A stretch of DNA of 64,000 nt, taken from Peribacillus sp. Bi96. GTDB taxonomy: Bacteria > Bacillota > Bacilli > Bacillales > DSM-1321. This document shows, in pieces, positions 46,566 to 55,126 of the stretch. The notes under the pieces are model-generated. The model was not told the DNA's origin, searched no databases, and worked only from the letters and a program-made list of their open reading frames with translations. Numbering within the stretch: the stretch's first letter is position 1; each line of letters starts with the position of its first letter. The stretch is taken from the NCBI RefSeq assembly GCF_918698115.1, contig NZ_CAKKLV010000001.1, positions 248,001-312,000 on the forward strand, in the 5' to 3' direction. A program made the translations under genes and the position numbers.

Positions 46566-47441
46566 ATGACATCAAAAATTGCATTTCTTGGACCAAAAGC
46601 AACGTTCACGGATTTAGCTGTATCGCGACTATTTCCTAATGATATAAAAATACCGATGAACACGATTCCAGACTGCCTTGATGCTGTCCGTGACGGGGAA
46701 GCCAATCATGCGCTCGTCCCGATCGAGAATGCATTGGAGGGATCGGTAAATATAACGATGGATTACCTAGTCCATGAAGTCACATTACCGATTAAAGGCG
46801 AAGTGACGATTCCAATCCAACAGCATTATATGGTGCATCCGGACCATGCATATCCTGGTTTCAAACCGGATATGGTTTATTCACATTCGCACGCCATCGC
46901 TCAATGCCGCAAATTCCTACATAAAGAACTAAAGGGCATTCCATATGAGTATGTCACGTCCACTGCTGCTGCTGCAAAGATGGTGATGGAGAACTCCGAT
47001 ATCCATATTGCTGCGATTGCAAATGATATGGCTGCAGCGGAGTATGGTTTGACGATCATAAAACAAAATATACATGATTATGATCATAATCATACCAAGT
47101 TTGTCGTCGTATCCAATAGTGAAGTTGACTATGAGGGGCACTTGACCGTTGAAGGGGACAAGAAAACGACCTTGATGATTCAGCTTCCTGCCGACCGCTC
47201 AGGGCAGCTGCATCAAGTCCTTTCCGCTTTTGCTTGGAGGAAGCTTAATCTTTCCAAGATTGAATCAAGACCAATGAAAACGGGTTTAGGCAATTACTTC
47301 TTCATCATCGACATTGAAATGGCCCTTGACGAAGTTCTCATCCCAGGCGCTATTTCTGAGCTAGAGGCTCTTGGATGTACGGTTTCGGTTATGGGAAGCT
47401 ATTCATGCTTTAAAGTCCAAACAGGAGTACCGCAACGATGA
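46566..47441 (+). CDS. pheA: Prephenate dehydratase
   Basis: Converts prephenate to phenylpyruvate in phenylalanine synthesis. 291 residues. Seen: N-terminal FLGPKATFTDLAVSRLF, the catalytic region VPIENALEGSVN, HNHTKFVVVS at the position of the usual TRF motif (Arg replaced by Lys), and a C-terminal ACT domain with the phenylalanine-binding segment LSKIESRPMKTGLGNYFFII. Monofunctional, as in Bacillus. It has the AAAGGAG site and sits downstream of the repeat-rich gap. Confidence 0.97.
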   Translation: MTSKIAFLGPKATFTDLAVSRLFPNDIKIPMNTIPDCLDAVRDGEANHALVPIENALEGSVNITMDYLVHEVTLPIKGEVTIPIQQHYMVHPDHAYPGFKPDMVYSHSHAIAQCRKFLHKELKGIPYEYVTSTAAAAKMVMENSDIHIAAIANDMAAAEYGLTIIKQNIHDYDHNHTKFVVVSNSEVDYEGHLTVEGDKKTTLMIQLPADRSGQLHQVLSAFAWRKLNLSKIESRPMKTGLGNYFFIIDIEMALDEVLIPGAISELEALGCTVSVMGSYSCFKVQTGVPQR

Positions 47442-47829
47442 TTTATCATTTTTGAACCTCAGCCGAGTTTTATACAATGAATAAGAAGGCTGCCCCGGAA
47501 GTATTTCCGGGGCATTTTTTGTGTGGTTTATATTTACCTTGTACAAGTTCCTAAAACGATTGGCTGTCATTTTATGAATATTGAAATAGGCAGGTAAAGG
47601 GCAGGAAGGAATAATTCATTTTTTGATTTTGAGGATGATGGGAGAAAGTTATTCATTATAAAAAGAGCACATGATTCTGGATGGAAAACAAACACCGATT
47701 GTGATGAACGCAAATACAATGAGTAAATCCCGGTAGGCCACCTGTGGAAATAGGAACAGAAATACATACATCAGTGGATGCACCTTTTTTAAAATCAAAA
47801 TTGCAGAGAGAGGGCGGTGGTCAGCAGAG
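47442..47829 (+). other. pheA downstream gap
   Basis: Holds the pheA terminator at 47491-47520. The rest (47521-47829) has no supportable ORF. A CATACATC hexamer-like element near 47768 resembles a sigma-E -10 but has no -35 partner. Confidence 0.5.
47491..47520 (+). terminator. Terminator of pheA
   Basis: TGCCCCGGAA / TTCCGGGGCA stem with a 4-base loop and T6. Confidence 0.95.
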
Positions 47830-48522
47830 ATGGATAGTCAATTCAAAGAAACTTTCGGTTCTTGGACTCAAGCGATAGGAACTGTCATTTCTGCTGTTGC
47901 GGGTACACCATCCAAAGTCTTGAACGAAGAATTTCGTGAAAAATTGGACTTGATTGGAAATGAACTTCAAGCAACAGGAAATGCCCTATTGGCGGACGCA
48001 GAAGAAACCTGGTCACTGGATAAATTCGGTAATATATTACAGGCGATCGGGAATTCGACGGTTATCTTAGGATTAGTCATTAATTTCGATGAAGTAACCA
48101 AACAGGAATTGATCATTAAAGGCAATCTGATTCAAGCGTTGGGCGGAGGTACCGCTTTGGCGGGGGCATTCGAAAATCCGGATGAACCGGAGCAGGCCTT
48201 CAATGCTACGGGAAATTTGTTGCAGGCGATTGGGAATTCGATGCAAGCGATAGGTGGAATTGCCGAACTTAAAAATAGTGTTCAAGATAAAGACCAAGAA
48301 AAGAATCAAGAGCAAGAAGAACAAGAGAAGGAGGAGCAGGAACTACAAAAATATCAATATCCTGATTTGGAAGAGAAGCCATCTGATGCTGAATTAATTC
48401 AAGTGATGGGAGGCTGGATTCAGGCGGTCGGCTCCGTCATCAGTCTTATAGGGCAGTTGAGAAGTAACGAAGAAAACTCCGGGGATGACAGCTCAAATGA
48501 TAGCAATTCCAATGATGAGTGA
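47830..48522 (+). CDS. Repetitive LQAxGN-motif protein, function unknown
   Basis: 230 residues, no signal peptide, acidic Gln/Glu-rich linker (about residues 150-185) and an Asn/Ser/Asp tail. A short motif recurs: WTQAIGT (12), LQATGN (49), LQAIGN (73), IQALGG (99), LQAIGN and MQAIGG (131, 138), WIQAVGS (199). The first and last copies are both preceded by Gly-x-Trp and followed by VIS. It may belong to the family I recall as DUF6944 repetitive proteins of Bacillus (unverified). The ribosome site is poor (AGAGGG some 17 bases away), so the start is uncertain. Confidence 0.75.
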   Translation: MDSQFKETFGSWTQAIGTVISAVAGTPSKVLNEEFREKLDLIGNELQATGNALLADAEETWSLDKFGNILQAIGNSTVILGLVINFDEVTKQELIIKGNLIQALGGGTALAGAFENPDEPEQAFNATGNLLQAIGNSMQAIGGIAELKNSVQDKDQEKNQEQEEQEKEEQELQKYQYPDLEEKPSDAELIQVMGGWIQAVGSVISLIGQLRSNEENSGDDSSNDSNSNDE

Positions 48523-48538
48523 GCATAAGGCCAATAAA

Positions 48539-48573
48539 AAAACCCTCAAAATTTAGGCTTTTGAGGGTTTTTC
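48539..48573. terminator. Bidirectional terminator between the repetitive protein gene and niaR
   Basis: 13-bp stem AAAACCCTCAAAA / TTTTGAGGGTTTT with a 7-base loop between converging genes. Confidence 0.93.
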
Positions 48574-48579
48574 GTTAAT

Positions 48580-49110
48580 TCAGTCGACTAAAATGCCTGC
48601 ATCCCTAAGTGCACCCTCCGCTTCGTCAAGCAGTTCTTCAGAAGATGCGCTCAGTGTATGGAGATGGATGCCACTCGTTAGTTCCGATAAAAAAGAAGCG
48701 TTCGTTGCTGTCACCCTAGAGAGGAATTGCTGGACTTCCTTACGGCTGCTTACCATGATCGATGCAGTCAGGTCACCGTACACGGGGTGTTCGATTTTGA
48801 CATCTTTTACCGTGATACCAATATCGACGAGTATATATAGCTCTTCCTGGGTCCGGGAAGGATCGTGCTGGCAAGCGATGGTCCTTTCCGGCTTTTGAGT
48901 GCCCCCCGTTTGTAAGTACATATAGCCTTGGCTCGTGGCAATGATCGGTTCATTCCGCGCTTTCAGGAGCGTTATGTCACCAACGATAACCTGCCGGCTT
49001 ACATTCGTTATCTGCGAAAGTTCGCTTCCAGTTACTGGCTGCGCACTTTTTTGCAATATATGTAAGAGTTTCGTCCGTCTTTCTTCCCCGAGTAATTTCT
49101 TTTTTTCCAT
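48580..49110 (-). CDS. niaR: NiaR, niacin-responsive repressor of NAD synthesis
   Basis: Represses nad genes when nicotinic acid is plentiful. 176 residues. Seen: N-terminal winged helix (residues 5-62, GSELSQITNVSRQVIVGDITLLKAR region) and the C-terminal 3H domain with its conserved histidines (CQHDPSRTQEEL, IEHPVYGDL, GIHLHTL), the nickel and ligand site. Start: GAGGTGA is three bases before ATG 49116 but nine before ATG 49110, so the second is used. Lies downstream of nifS as in B. subtilis (yrxA). Confidence 0.93.
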   Translation of the reverse strand: MEKKKLLGEERRTKLLHILQKSAQPVTGSELSQITNVSRQVIVGDITLLKARNEPIIATSQGYMYLQTGGTQKPERTIACQHDPSRTQEELYILVDIGITVKDVKIEHPVYGDLTASIMVSSRKEVQQFLSRVTATNASFLSELTSGIHLHTLSASSEELLDEAEGALRDAGILVD

Positions 49111-49159
49111 AATCATTCACCTCTTTATTTACAAACATTCTACCACAGAGTGGAAGGTT

Positions 49160-50287
49160 TTATCGAATGACAGCCACTCCTGCAAGGCAGTCTGCCAATT
49201 TGTGAACGTCATCGGCCGTCGTGTATTTACCAAAGGAAAATCGGACGAATTGATGGGCTTCTTCTTCGCTTTTCCCAATGGCCATCATGGTTTTTGAAGG
49301 ATCCTGTTTACCGATTTGACAAGCACTTCCCGTCGAAACCGCGAATCCTTTCTGGTTTAATTCGAGCATGATGTACTGTCCTTGCAATCCAGTGAAGGCC
49401 AGGGCCAGAATGTGAGGCAATTGCTGGCTTTTTCCCTCGATGATTTGAAAATCTACTTTCCTTTCCAAAAGACGTTGAATCAATTGCATCCTAAGCGTGG
49501 TAATCCGTTTATGTTCAGCTTCCATGTTATCCCCTAATTTCTTTGCAGCGGTCATGAAGGAAGCTATACCGGGGACGTCCACTGTCCCTGGTCGGAAACC
49601 ATATTCATGAGTGATATTCGGTACCGAAGACTTCAACTGATGGATGGCCGGGAAAATGACGGCTCCAGTCCCTTTTGGACCATAAACTTTATGACTGGAA
49701 ATGGATAATCCATCACATAAGGCAGATATCTTTTCTAGCGGCAATTTAGCAAATGATTGGACGCAATCCACGTGCAAAAAAGCCTGGTGTTTTCGAACGA
49801 TTTTACTTATTTGCTCAATGGGTTGAATGACCCCGATTTCCGAATTGACATGTTGGACAATGACCAAGCATGTTTTCTCCGAGAGACATACCTGCAGATG
49901 TTCCATATCAATACGGCCATCATCCAAATGCCGTAAATATGTAACCTCAAAGCCAATATGTTCAAGCTTTGCGACATAATTGGCAATCGACGCATGCTCC
50001 GTTCTACTTACAATCAAGTGGTTCTGCCAGGATGGTTTTGAAGCGATGAATGTATCGATGGCAAGCATGTTGCTTTCCGAACCACCGCTCGTAAAGATGA
50101 TTCCTTCCTTTTTTATGTTCAGCATTTCTGCGAGTTGTTGCCGTGACATATCCAATAAACGTGCCGCTTCAGAGCCAATATCATGCAAACTGCTCGCATT
50201 CCCGAAAAATTTCCGGGATGCTTGGCTGAATACGTCGAGGGCCTCCTCATCAATCGGAGTTGTAGCCGCATAATCCAAATAAATCAA
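49160..50287 (-). CDS. nifS: NifS-type cysteine desulfurase for NadA cluster assembly
   Basis: PLP enzyme that supplies sulfur, here most likely for the [4Fe-4S] cluster of quinolinate synthase NadA. 375 residues. Seen: YLDYAATTP start, FTSGGSESNMLAI, RTEHAS, the PLP-lysine in SISSHKVYGPKGTG (near residue 198), and catalytic Cys in AVSTGSACQIGKQDPSK (near residue 322). Divergent from nadBCA across a 103-base control region, the conserved arrangement. Confidence 0.95.
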   Translation of the reverse strand: MIYLDYAATTPIDEEALDVFSQASRKFFGNASSLHDIGSEAARLLDMSRQQLAEMLNIKKEGIIFTSGGSESNMLAIDTFIASKPSWQNHLIVSRTEHASIANYVAKLEHIGFEVTYLRHLDDGRIDMEHLQVCLSEKTCLVIVQHVNSEIGVIQPIEQISKIVRKHQAFLHVDCVQSFAKLPLEKISALCDGLSISSHKVYGPKGTGAVIFPAIHQLKSSVPNITHEYGFRPGTVDVPGIASFMTAAKKLGDNMEAEHKRITTLRMQLIQRLLERKVDFQIIEGKSQQLPHILALAFTGLQGQYIMLELNQKGFAVSTGSACQIGKQDPSKTMMAIGKSEEEAHQFVRFSFGKYTTADDVHKLADCLAGVAVIR

Positions 50288-50390
50288 GAAATCACATCCA
50301 TCCTTTAATCTTAAAAAACTCTTGATAATAGTTTAATAATATGTAAATATAGTTGTCAAGACACCTGTCGTAAACAGGAGGAATGAAATA
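50288..50390. promoter_or_regulatory. nifS-nadB divergent control region
   Basis: AT-rich divergent promoter region. On the reverse strand TTGACA (50359-50354) is a consensus -35 for nifS-niaR, with only a weak -10 (TAAACT) 18 bases on. On the forward strand TTGATA (50322-50327) can serve nadB, with TATAGT somewhat far. The GTC-type inverted repeats overlap the nifS -35. Confidence 0.5.
50354..50369. promoter_or_regulatory. Candidate NiaR operator
   Basis: TGTC-AA-GACA-CC-TGTC: two overlapping inverted repeats sharing GACA, exactly over the nifS -35 and upstream of nadB. niaR lies next door, so this is the likely binding site. The assignment is by position and symmetry, not by a verified consensus. 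Confidence 0.55.
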
Positions 50391-51974
50391 ATGGTAAAAG
50401 CGGAAATCATCGTGATAGGCAGCGGGATTGCTGCCTTGAAAACGGCATTGGAAGCAAGTGAACATAAGCATGTGATACTCATCACAAAATCAAATATCCG
50501 TCATAGTAATTCATATTTGGCGCAAGGCGGGATTGCTGCTGCAATATCTGATCGTGACAGAGTATCTTTACATAAAAAAGATACGCTGGCGGCTGGTCAG
50601 CGATATAACAAGGTGAAGGCAGTCGAAAAGCTCGTCGAAGAGGCGCCTTTGGTTATAGCTGAACTTATTCAATCCGGTATGCAATTTGACCATGATGATG
50701 ACGGCACACTCATGCTTGGCATGGAGGGCGCTCACAGCGAAAGAAGAATCCTTCATAGTCACGGCGATGCTACAGGAAAATACATCATGGAACATCTTAT
50801 AGCGTGTTTGAAAAACTCAACGATTACTGTGATGGAGAATACAACTGCCGTGGAGTTGATCATCGGAAAAGATGATTCTTGCATTGGCGTCAAAACTCTT
50901 GATAAGGCAGGGGAACTTGTAATCTATCATGCAGAACAAACGGTTTTGGCAACAGGCGGATGTGGTTCCCTATACCATTTCAATTCAAATTCACAAACGG
51001 TTTCAGGCGATGGAATCGCACTTGCATTCAAGGTCGGGGCAAAAGTTCGAGACATGGAATTCATACAGTTTCATCCGACGCTGCTTTTTATAAATGGTAA
51101 AGCGGAGGGACTGGTTTCAGAAGCGGTGCGCGGGGATGGTGCAATATTAGTGACTGAACGGGGAAGGCCGATCATGGAGGGTGTCCATAGTCTGAAAGAT
51201 CTCGCACCAAGACATATTGTGGCTCAAACGATTTTTTCTTATTTACAGCGCGGTGAAAAGGTATTTTTGGATATTTCGATGATTAAGGATTTTAAAAAGC
51301 GTTTTCCGACAGTGAGCTCATTATGTGAAAAGAGTGGGCTGGACCTTCAATTCGGGAAAATTCCGGTTGCACCCGGTAACCATTTTCTAATGGGGGGAAT
51401 TGAAGTGAATGAATGGGGGCAAACCTCTGTCCCCTCCTTGTATGCAGTTGGTGAAGTGGCATGCACCGGTGTACATGGAGCGAACCGATTGGCAAGCAAT
51501 TCCCTTCTAGAAGGGCTGGTTTTTGGAAATTCGCTTGGTCATTTGCTTGCTAAATTGCCGGCAAGGTCGATACCGGAAGAAAAAGAGCAGTCCAAGGATT
51601 CCTGCCATTTTCTCTCTTTGCCTGATTTCGAAGCATTGCAGGAAAAATTAATGAACGAAGCAGGAATCGTTCGAAATGAAGCAGGTTTAGCTCGACTGAA
51701 GGATTTTCTAGAGACATTTAATATGGAGAAATTGCTGCAGATGGAAGTAACGGAATTATCGATTAAAGAAATAAAGATAATCAATGCCATGATCGTGGCG
51801 TGGCTGATTGCCGAATCCGCATTGACCAGAACAGAAAGCAGGGGCGGTCATTTCCGCAGTGACTATCCTTGCGAGGATGACGGGCAATGGCTGGAAGATT
51901 CGGTTATCCTTGCTTGCACGGATGTGAAAAACCGAGTGAAAGGGAGACGACTATATGAACATATTGAAGCTTAA
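50391..51974 (+). CDS. nadB: L-aspartate oxidase
   Basis: FAD enzyme that oxidises aspartate to iminoaspartate, first step of de novo NAD synthesis. 527 residues. Seen: FAD Rossmann motif VIGSGIAALKTALEA at the N-terminus, SYLAQGGIAAA, GMEGAHSERRILH with active-site residues, ATGGCGSLY, HPTLL, and GEVACTGVHGANRLASNSLLE (near residue 355). Overlaps nadC by 20 bases. Confidence 0.97.
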   Translation: MVKAEIIVIGSGIAALKTALEASEHKHVILITKSNIRHSNSYLAQGGIAAAISDRDRVSLHKKDTLAAGQRYNKVKAVEKLVEEAPLVIAELIQSGMQFDHDDDGTLMLGMEGAHSERRILHSHGDATGKYIMEHLIACLKNSTITVMENTTAVELIIGKDDSCIGVKTLDKAGELVIYHAEQTVLATGGCGSLYHFNSNSQTVSGDGIALAFKVGAKVRDMEFIQFHPTLLFINGKAEGLVSEAVRGDGAILVTERGRPIMEGVHSLKDLAPRHIVAQTIFSYLQRGEKVFLDISMIKDFKKRFPTVSSLCEKSGLDLQFGKIPVAPGNHFLMGGIEVNEWGQTSVPSLYAVGEVACTGVHGANRLASNSLLEGLVFGNSLGHLLAKLPARSIPEEKEQSKDSCHFLSLPDFEALQEKLMNEAGIVRNEAGLARLKDFLETFNMEKLLQMEVTELSIKEIKIINAMIVAWLIAESALTRTESRGGHFRSDYPCEDDGQWLEDSVILACTDVKNRVKGRRLYEHIEA

Positions 51975-52806
51975 GCAGATGCTGCAACAATTTTTAATGG
52001 AAGATATAGGGGAATGCGATGTAACGAGTGATACGATTTTTGATCAAGGTGAACAAGGGACTTTGACCTTCATTGCAAAAGAAGGTGGGGTTTTTAGTGG
52101 AGGTGACGTCATCAAGACGGGATTTGCATTGTTGGATGAGCAAATCGACGTTTCCCTGCAAGTTCTGGATGGTGAGGTTTTTGAAGCAGGACAACAGCTT
52201 GCAAAAATGACCGGTGATATGGCTTCGCTTTTAAAAGGGGAACGGGTCGTTCTGAATTTAGTGCAGCGTATGTCCGGCATTGCGACACAGGCTCATAAAG
52301 CTACGATGATTTTAGCGGGAACGAAGACGAGAGCTTGTGATACGAGGAAAACTACACCGGGACTGCGGATGCTTGAAAAATATGCAGTCCGTACTGGCGG
52401 TGCATTCAATCACCGATATGGTTTATATGATGCAGTCATGATAAAGGACAACCATATATCTTTCGCGGGTTCTATAACGAAAGCGGTTCACACGGTCAAA
52501 TCCAAACTGGGACATACCACTAAAGTGGAAGTGGAAACGGAGTCAGCTGAACAAGTGCTGGAAGCAGTGGAAGCTGGCGCGGATATCATCATGTTCGATA
52601 ATCGGAGTCCCGAAGAAATCAAGCAACTGATCAAATTGGTTCCCGCCCACATCATGACTGAAGCCTCTGGAGGAATCCATTTAGACAATCTAGCTTCATA
52701 TAGGGAAACAGGGGTTGATTATATTTCGTTGGGCAGCTTGACGCATAGTGTCAGGGCACTTGATATTAGCGCAAAGGTCAAAGAACGTGAGGGGATAATG
52801 AAATGA
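51955..52806 (+). CDS. nadC: Nicotinate-nucleotide pyrophosphorylase (carboxylating)
   Basis: Turns quinolinate and PRPP into nicotinate mononucleotide. 283 residues. Seen: [35 protein letters not shown] with catalytic residues (near residue 125), [15 protein letters not shown], and [21 protein letters not shown]. Coupled to nadB and overlapping nadA by four bases. Confidence 0.97.
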   Translation: MNILKLKQMLQQFLMEDIGECDVTSDTIFDQGEQGTLTFIAKEGGVFSGGDVIKTGFALLDEQIDVSLQVLDGEVFEAGQQLAKMTGDMASLLKGERVVLNLVQRMSGIATQAHKATMILAGTKTRACDTRKTTPGLRMLEKYAVRTGGAFNHRYGLYDAVMIKDNHISFAGSITKAVHTVKSKLGHTTKVEVETESAEQVLEAVEAGADIIMFDNRSPEEIKQLIKLVPAHIMTEASGGIHLDNLASYRETGVDYISLGSLTHSVRALDISAKVKEREGIMK

Positions 52807-53909
52807 ACATATTGGAGATGGCTAGCACTGCAGGTAATGTATTGCCTGAAAAGTATAAAATGATGACAACGGAAGAGATGGAGAATCAGGTCCAGGACAT
52901 TAAGAAACGACTGGGGAACCGTCTTTATATACCAGGTCATCATTATCAACGTGAGGAAGTCATTCAATTTTCGGATGTAACGGGAGATTCACTTCAATTG
53001 GCTCAGCTTTCCGCGCAAAATCGCGAAGCGGATTATATCGTGTTTTGCGGCGTGCATTTCATGGCTGAAACAGCCGATATTTTGACAACAGAAGGGCAGA
53101 CGGTTATCCTGCCTGATATGCGTGCAGGCTGTTCCATGGCAGATATGGCGAATATTGAACAAACGGAACAGGCCTGGACAAAACTTCAGGATTTGTTTGG
53201 AGATACGATTCTTCCTCTTACGTATGTTAATTCGACCGCGGCCATCAAAGCCTTTGTAGGGAAAAATGGCGGGGCGACGGTGACTTCTTCCAATGCACAA
53301 GAGATGGTCTCGTGGGCCCTCTCGCAAAAAGAACGCATCCTTTTTCTTCCTGATCAGCATCTTGGGAGGAATACAGCCTTTGATCTGGGCATTCCATTGA
53401 ATGAAATGGCTGTTTGGGATCCTCATAAGAACGAATTGATTTATGAAGGGGAACTCGAAAATCTGAAGGTACTTCTTTGGAAAGGACATTGTTCGGTCCA
53501 TGAAAATTTCACAACCGCGAATATTGAAACACTTCGAGCGGAGCAGCCGTCCATGAATATCATCGTTCATCCCGAATGTCGCCGTGAGGTAGTCGCCATG
53601 TCAGATTATGCGGGTTCGACATCATACATCATAAATATGATCGAAAAGTCTGAACCAGGCAGTTCTTGGGCAATCGGTACGGAGATGAACCTTGTCAAGC
53701 GACTTATCGCCAATAATCCTGACAAGAACATCATCTCTTTAAATCCGAACATGTGCCCATGCCTAACGATGAACCGGATTGATCTGCCTCATCTGCTTTG
53801 GGCGCTTGAATCAATTGAGGAAGGTACCATCATTAATCCGATAAAAGTGGAAAAAAGCATTGCGGATAATGCCATCCTAGCTTTAAACCGAATGCTGGAA
53901 CGGGTCTGA
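52803..53909 (+). CDS. nadA: Quinolinate synthase
   Basis: [4Fe-4S] enzyme that condenses iminoaspartate with dihydroxyacetone phosphate. 368 residues, the long Bacillus form. Seen: [24 protein letters not shown], cluster Cys in RAGCSMADM (near residue 110), HPECRREV (near residue 259), and [12 protein letters not shown] with the CPC pair (near residue 318) known in B. subtilis to be a redox-sensitive disulfide. Confidence 0.97.
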   Translation: MNILEMASTAGNVLPEKYKMMTTEEMENQVQDIKKRLGNRLYIPGHHYQREEVIQFSDVTGDSLQLAQLSAQNREADYIVFCGVHFMAETADILTTEGQTVILPDMRAGCSMADMANIEQTEQAWTKLQDLFGDTILPLTYVNSTAAIKAFVGKNGGATVTSSNAQEMVSWALSQKERILFLPDQHLGRNTAFDLGIPLNEMAVWDPHKNELIYEGELENLKVLLWKGHCSVHENFTTANIETLRAEQPSMNIIVHPECRREVVAMSDYAGSTSYIINMIEKSEPGSSWAIGTEMNLVKRLIANNPDKNIISLNPNMCPCLTMNRIDLPHLLWALESIEEGTIINPIKVEKSIADNAILALNRMLERV

Positions 53910-53955
53910 GATCACTCAAACGACGTAACATTTAAAGGCATTTTTGGGAAAAAGA

Positions 53956-53983
53956 AAAGGGGGTCCCGAAGACCCCCTTTTTA
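53956..53983 (+). terminator. Terminator of nadBCA
   Basis: AAGGGGGTC / GACCCCCTT stem with a 5-base loop and T5. Confidence 0.95.
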
Positions 53984-54019
53984 TGTACAATCAAAACAGT
54001 TATGAATGTTATTAAGTAC

Positions 54020-54745
54020 TTAAAGATTACTTGCATTAAAAGTATTACCCTCATTCATATTCCCGGATTTAAAACCTTTATTGAACCAACGTTTTCTTTG
54101 TTCAGAGGTACCGTGCGTGAAGCTGTCGGGAACCACGTAGCCCTGTGCCTTTTTTTGAATACGGTCATCACCGACACCACTGGCCGCATTCAATGCCTCC
54201 TCAACATCGCCTTCTTCAAGCAAATTCTCACCCTGGACATGATATGCAAAAACTCCAGCCAAATAGTCGACTTGTAATTCAAGGCGGACAGAATACTTAT
54301 TATATTCGTTCTCACTAACCTTTGAACGATCAGGCATGTCCTTTTTTTCCGTTGTCCCCAAAAGTGTCTGAACGTGATGACCGACTTAATGGGCAATGAC
54401 ATAGGCCATTGCGAAATCCCCGGGTGCCTGGAATTCTTCTCTTAACTCTTGATAAAAGCTGAAATCAATGTATAGTTACATGTCACCTGGACAATAAAAG
54501 GGCCCCACGGAAGAGCCTGCCATCCCGCATGCCGATTCGACACTGCCTGAGTACAGGACAAGAGTGGGTTCCTTATATTCCAGGTCATTTCTACGAAATT
54601 CCTCTGTCCTGACCAGCTCCGTATCTGCAAGGACGACCGATACAAACTGTGCAAGCTCCTTTTCTTCATCCGTTTCCACATAATTGCCGCCATTGCCCGA
54701 ATCAGGGGAATTCAAGCTGCCTAGTACTTGAAGACACAGCTTTAG
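54020..54745 (-). pseudogene. Inactivated YpfJ-type zinc metallopeptidase gene
   Basis: In one continuous reverse-strand frame the translation follows the E. coli YpfJ family pattern: VGPFYCPGDM, LYIDFSFYQELREEF, DFAMAYVIAH, VGHHVQTLLGTT, LELQVDYLAGVF and GYVVPDSFTHGTSEQR. Two TAA stops interrupt it with no frameshift: 54476-54478 (after CPGDM) and 54386-54388, exactly at the Glu of the HExxH zinc motif. A separate change, LQVD, stands where the family usually has LQAD. The N-terminal membrane anchor is not recognisable upstream. About 230 residues remain of roughly 290. Confidence 0.88.
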
Positions 54746-55126
54746 GTTATTTACTTTCTTATACCCTGATCTTCAATAGTTTAGACAGGAGGTTGAAGGA
54801 AGCACTTCATTCATGATGAATTCCTCATTAAAAAAACCATTGCCCCTCTTTTCTTGGAATGCAATGGTTTAAATTTTATATTCTTTCTGCACTGAATCAA
54901 TTTGAATACCTCCTAGAAATGAAGAAAGATCAAAGTGATTGATTTTTCTTATTAAGGAAGGTTTTGTAACTTATTTCCACTCAGAAAAAGTACGATCTCC
55001 GTCCTTAAATCATTGATCCAATCATAAAAGCCCTTTTTCAAGCATAAGTTTTCATGATAAAAATAATAGCAATTCACCCACTACATCATAGTATATATGG
55101 ACATATGCACAGGAGGGGTTAACAGC
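54746..55126 (+). other. Gap before safA
   Basis: No convincing ORF. A reverse-strand hairpin terminator (54827-54870) and an AGGAGGT on the reverse strand (54908-54914) suggest traces of an older reverse-strand gene. The safA promoter should lie near 55040-55100; CATAGTAT (55086-55093) resembles a sigma-E -10 but lacks a good -35. Confidence 0.5.
54827..54870 (-). terminator. Orphan reverse-strand terminator
   Basis: AAACCATTGC (54834-54843) pairs with GCAATGGTTT (54861-54870); on the reverse strand a T7 run follows. No intact gene lies upstream of it on that strand. Confidence 0.65.

Noticed and set aside
52989-53570. Reverse-strand 193-codon frame inside nadA
   Set aside because: Entirely antisense to nadA, no ribosome site, no family resemblance.
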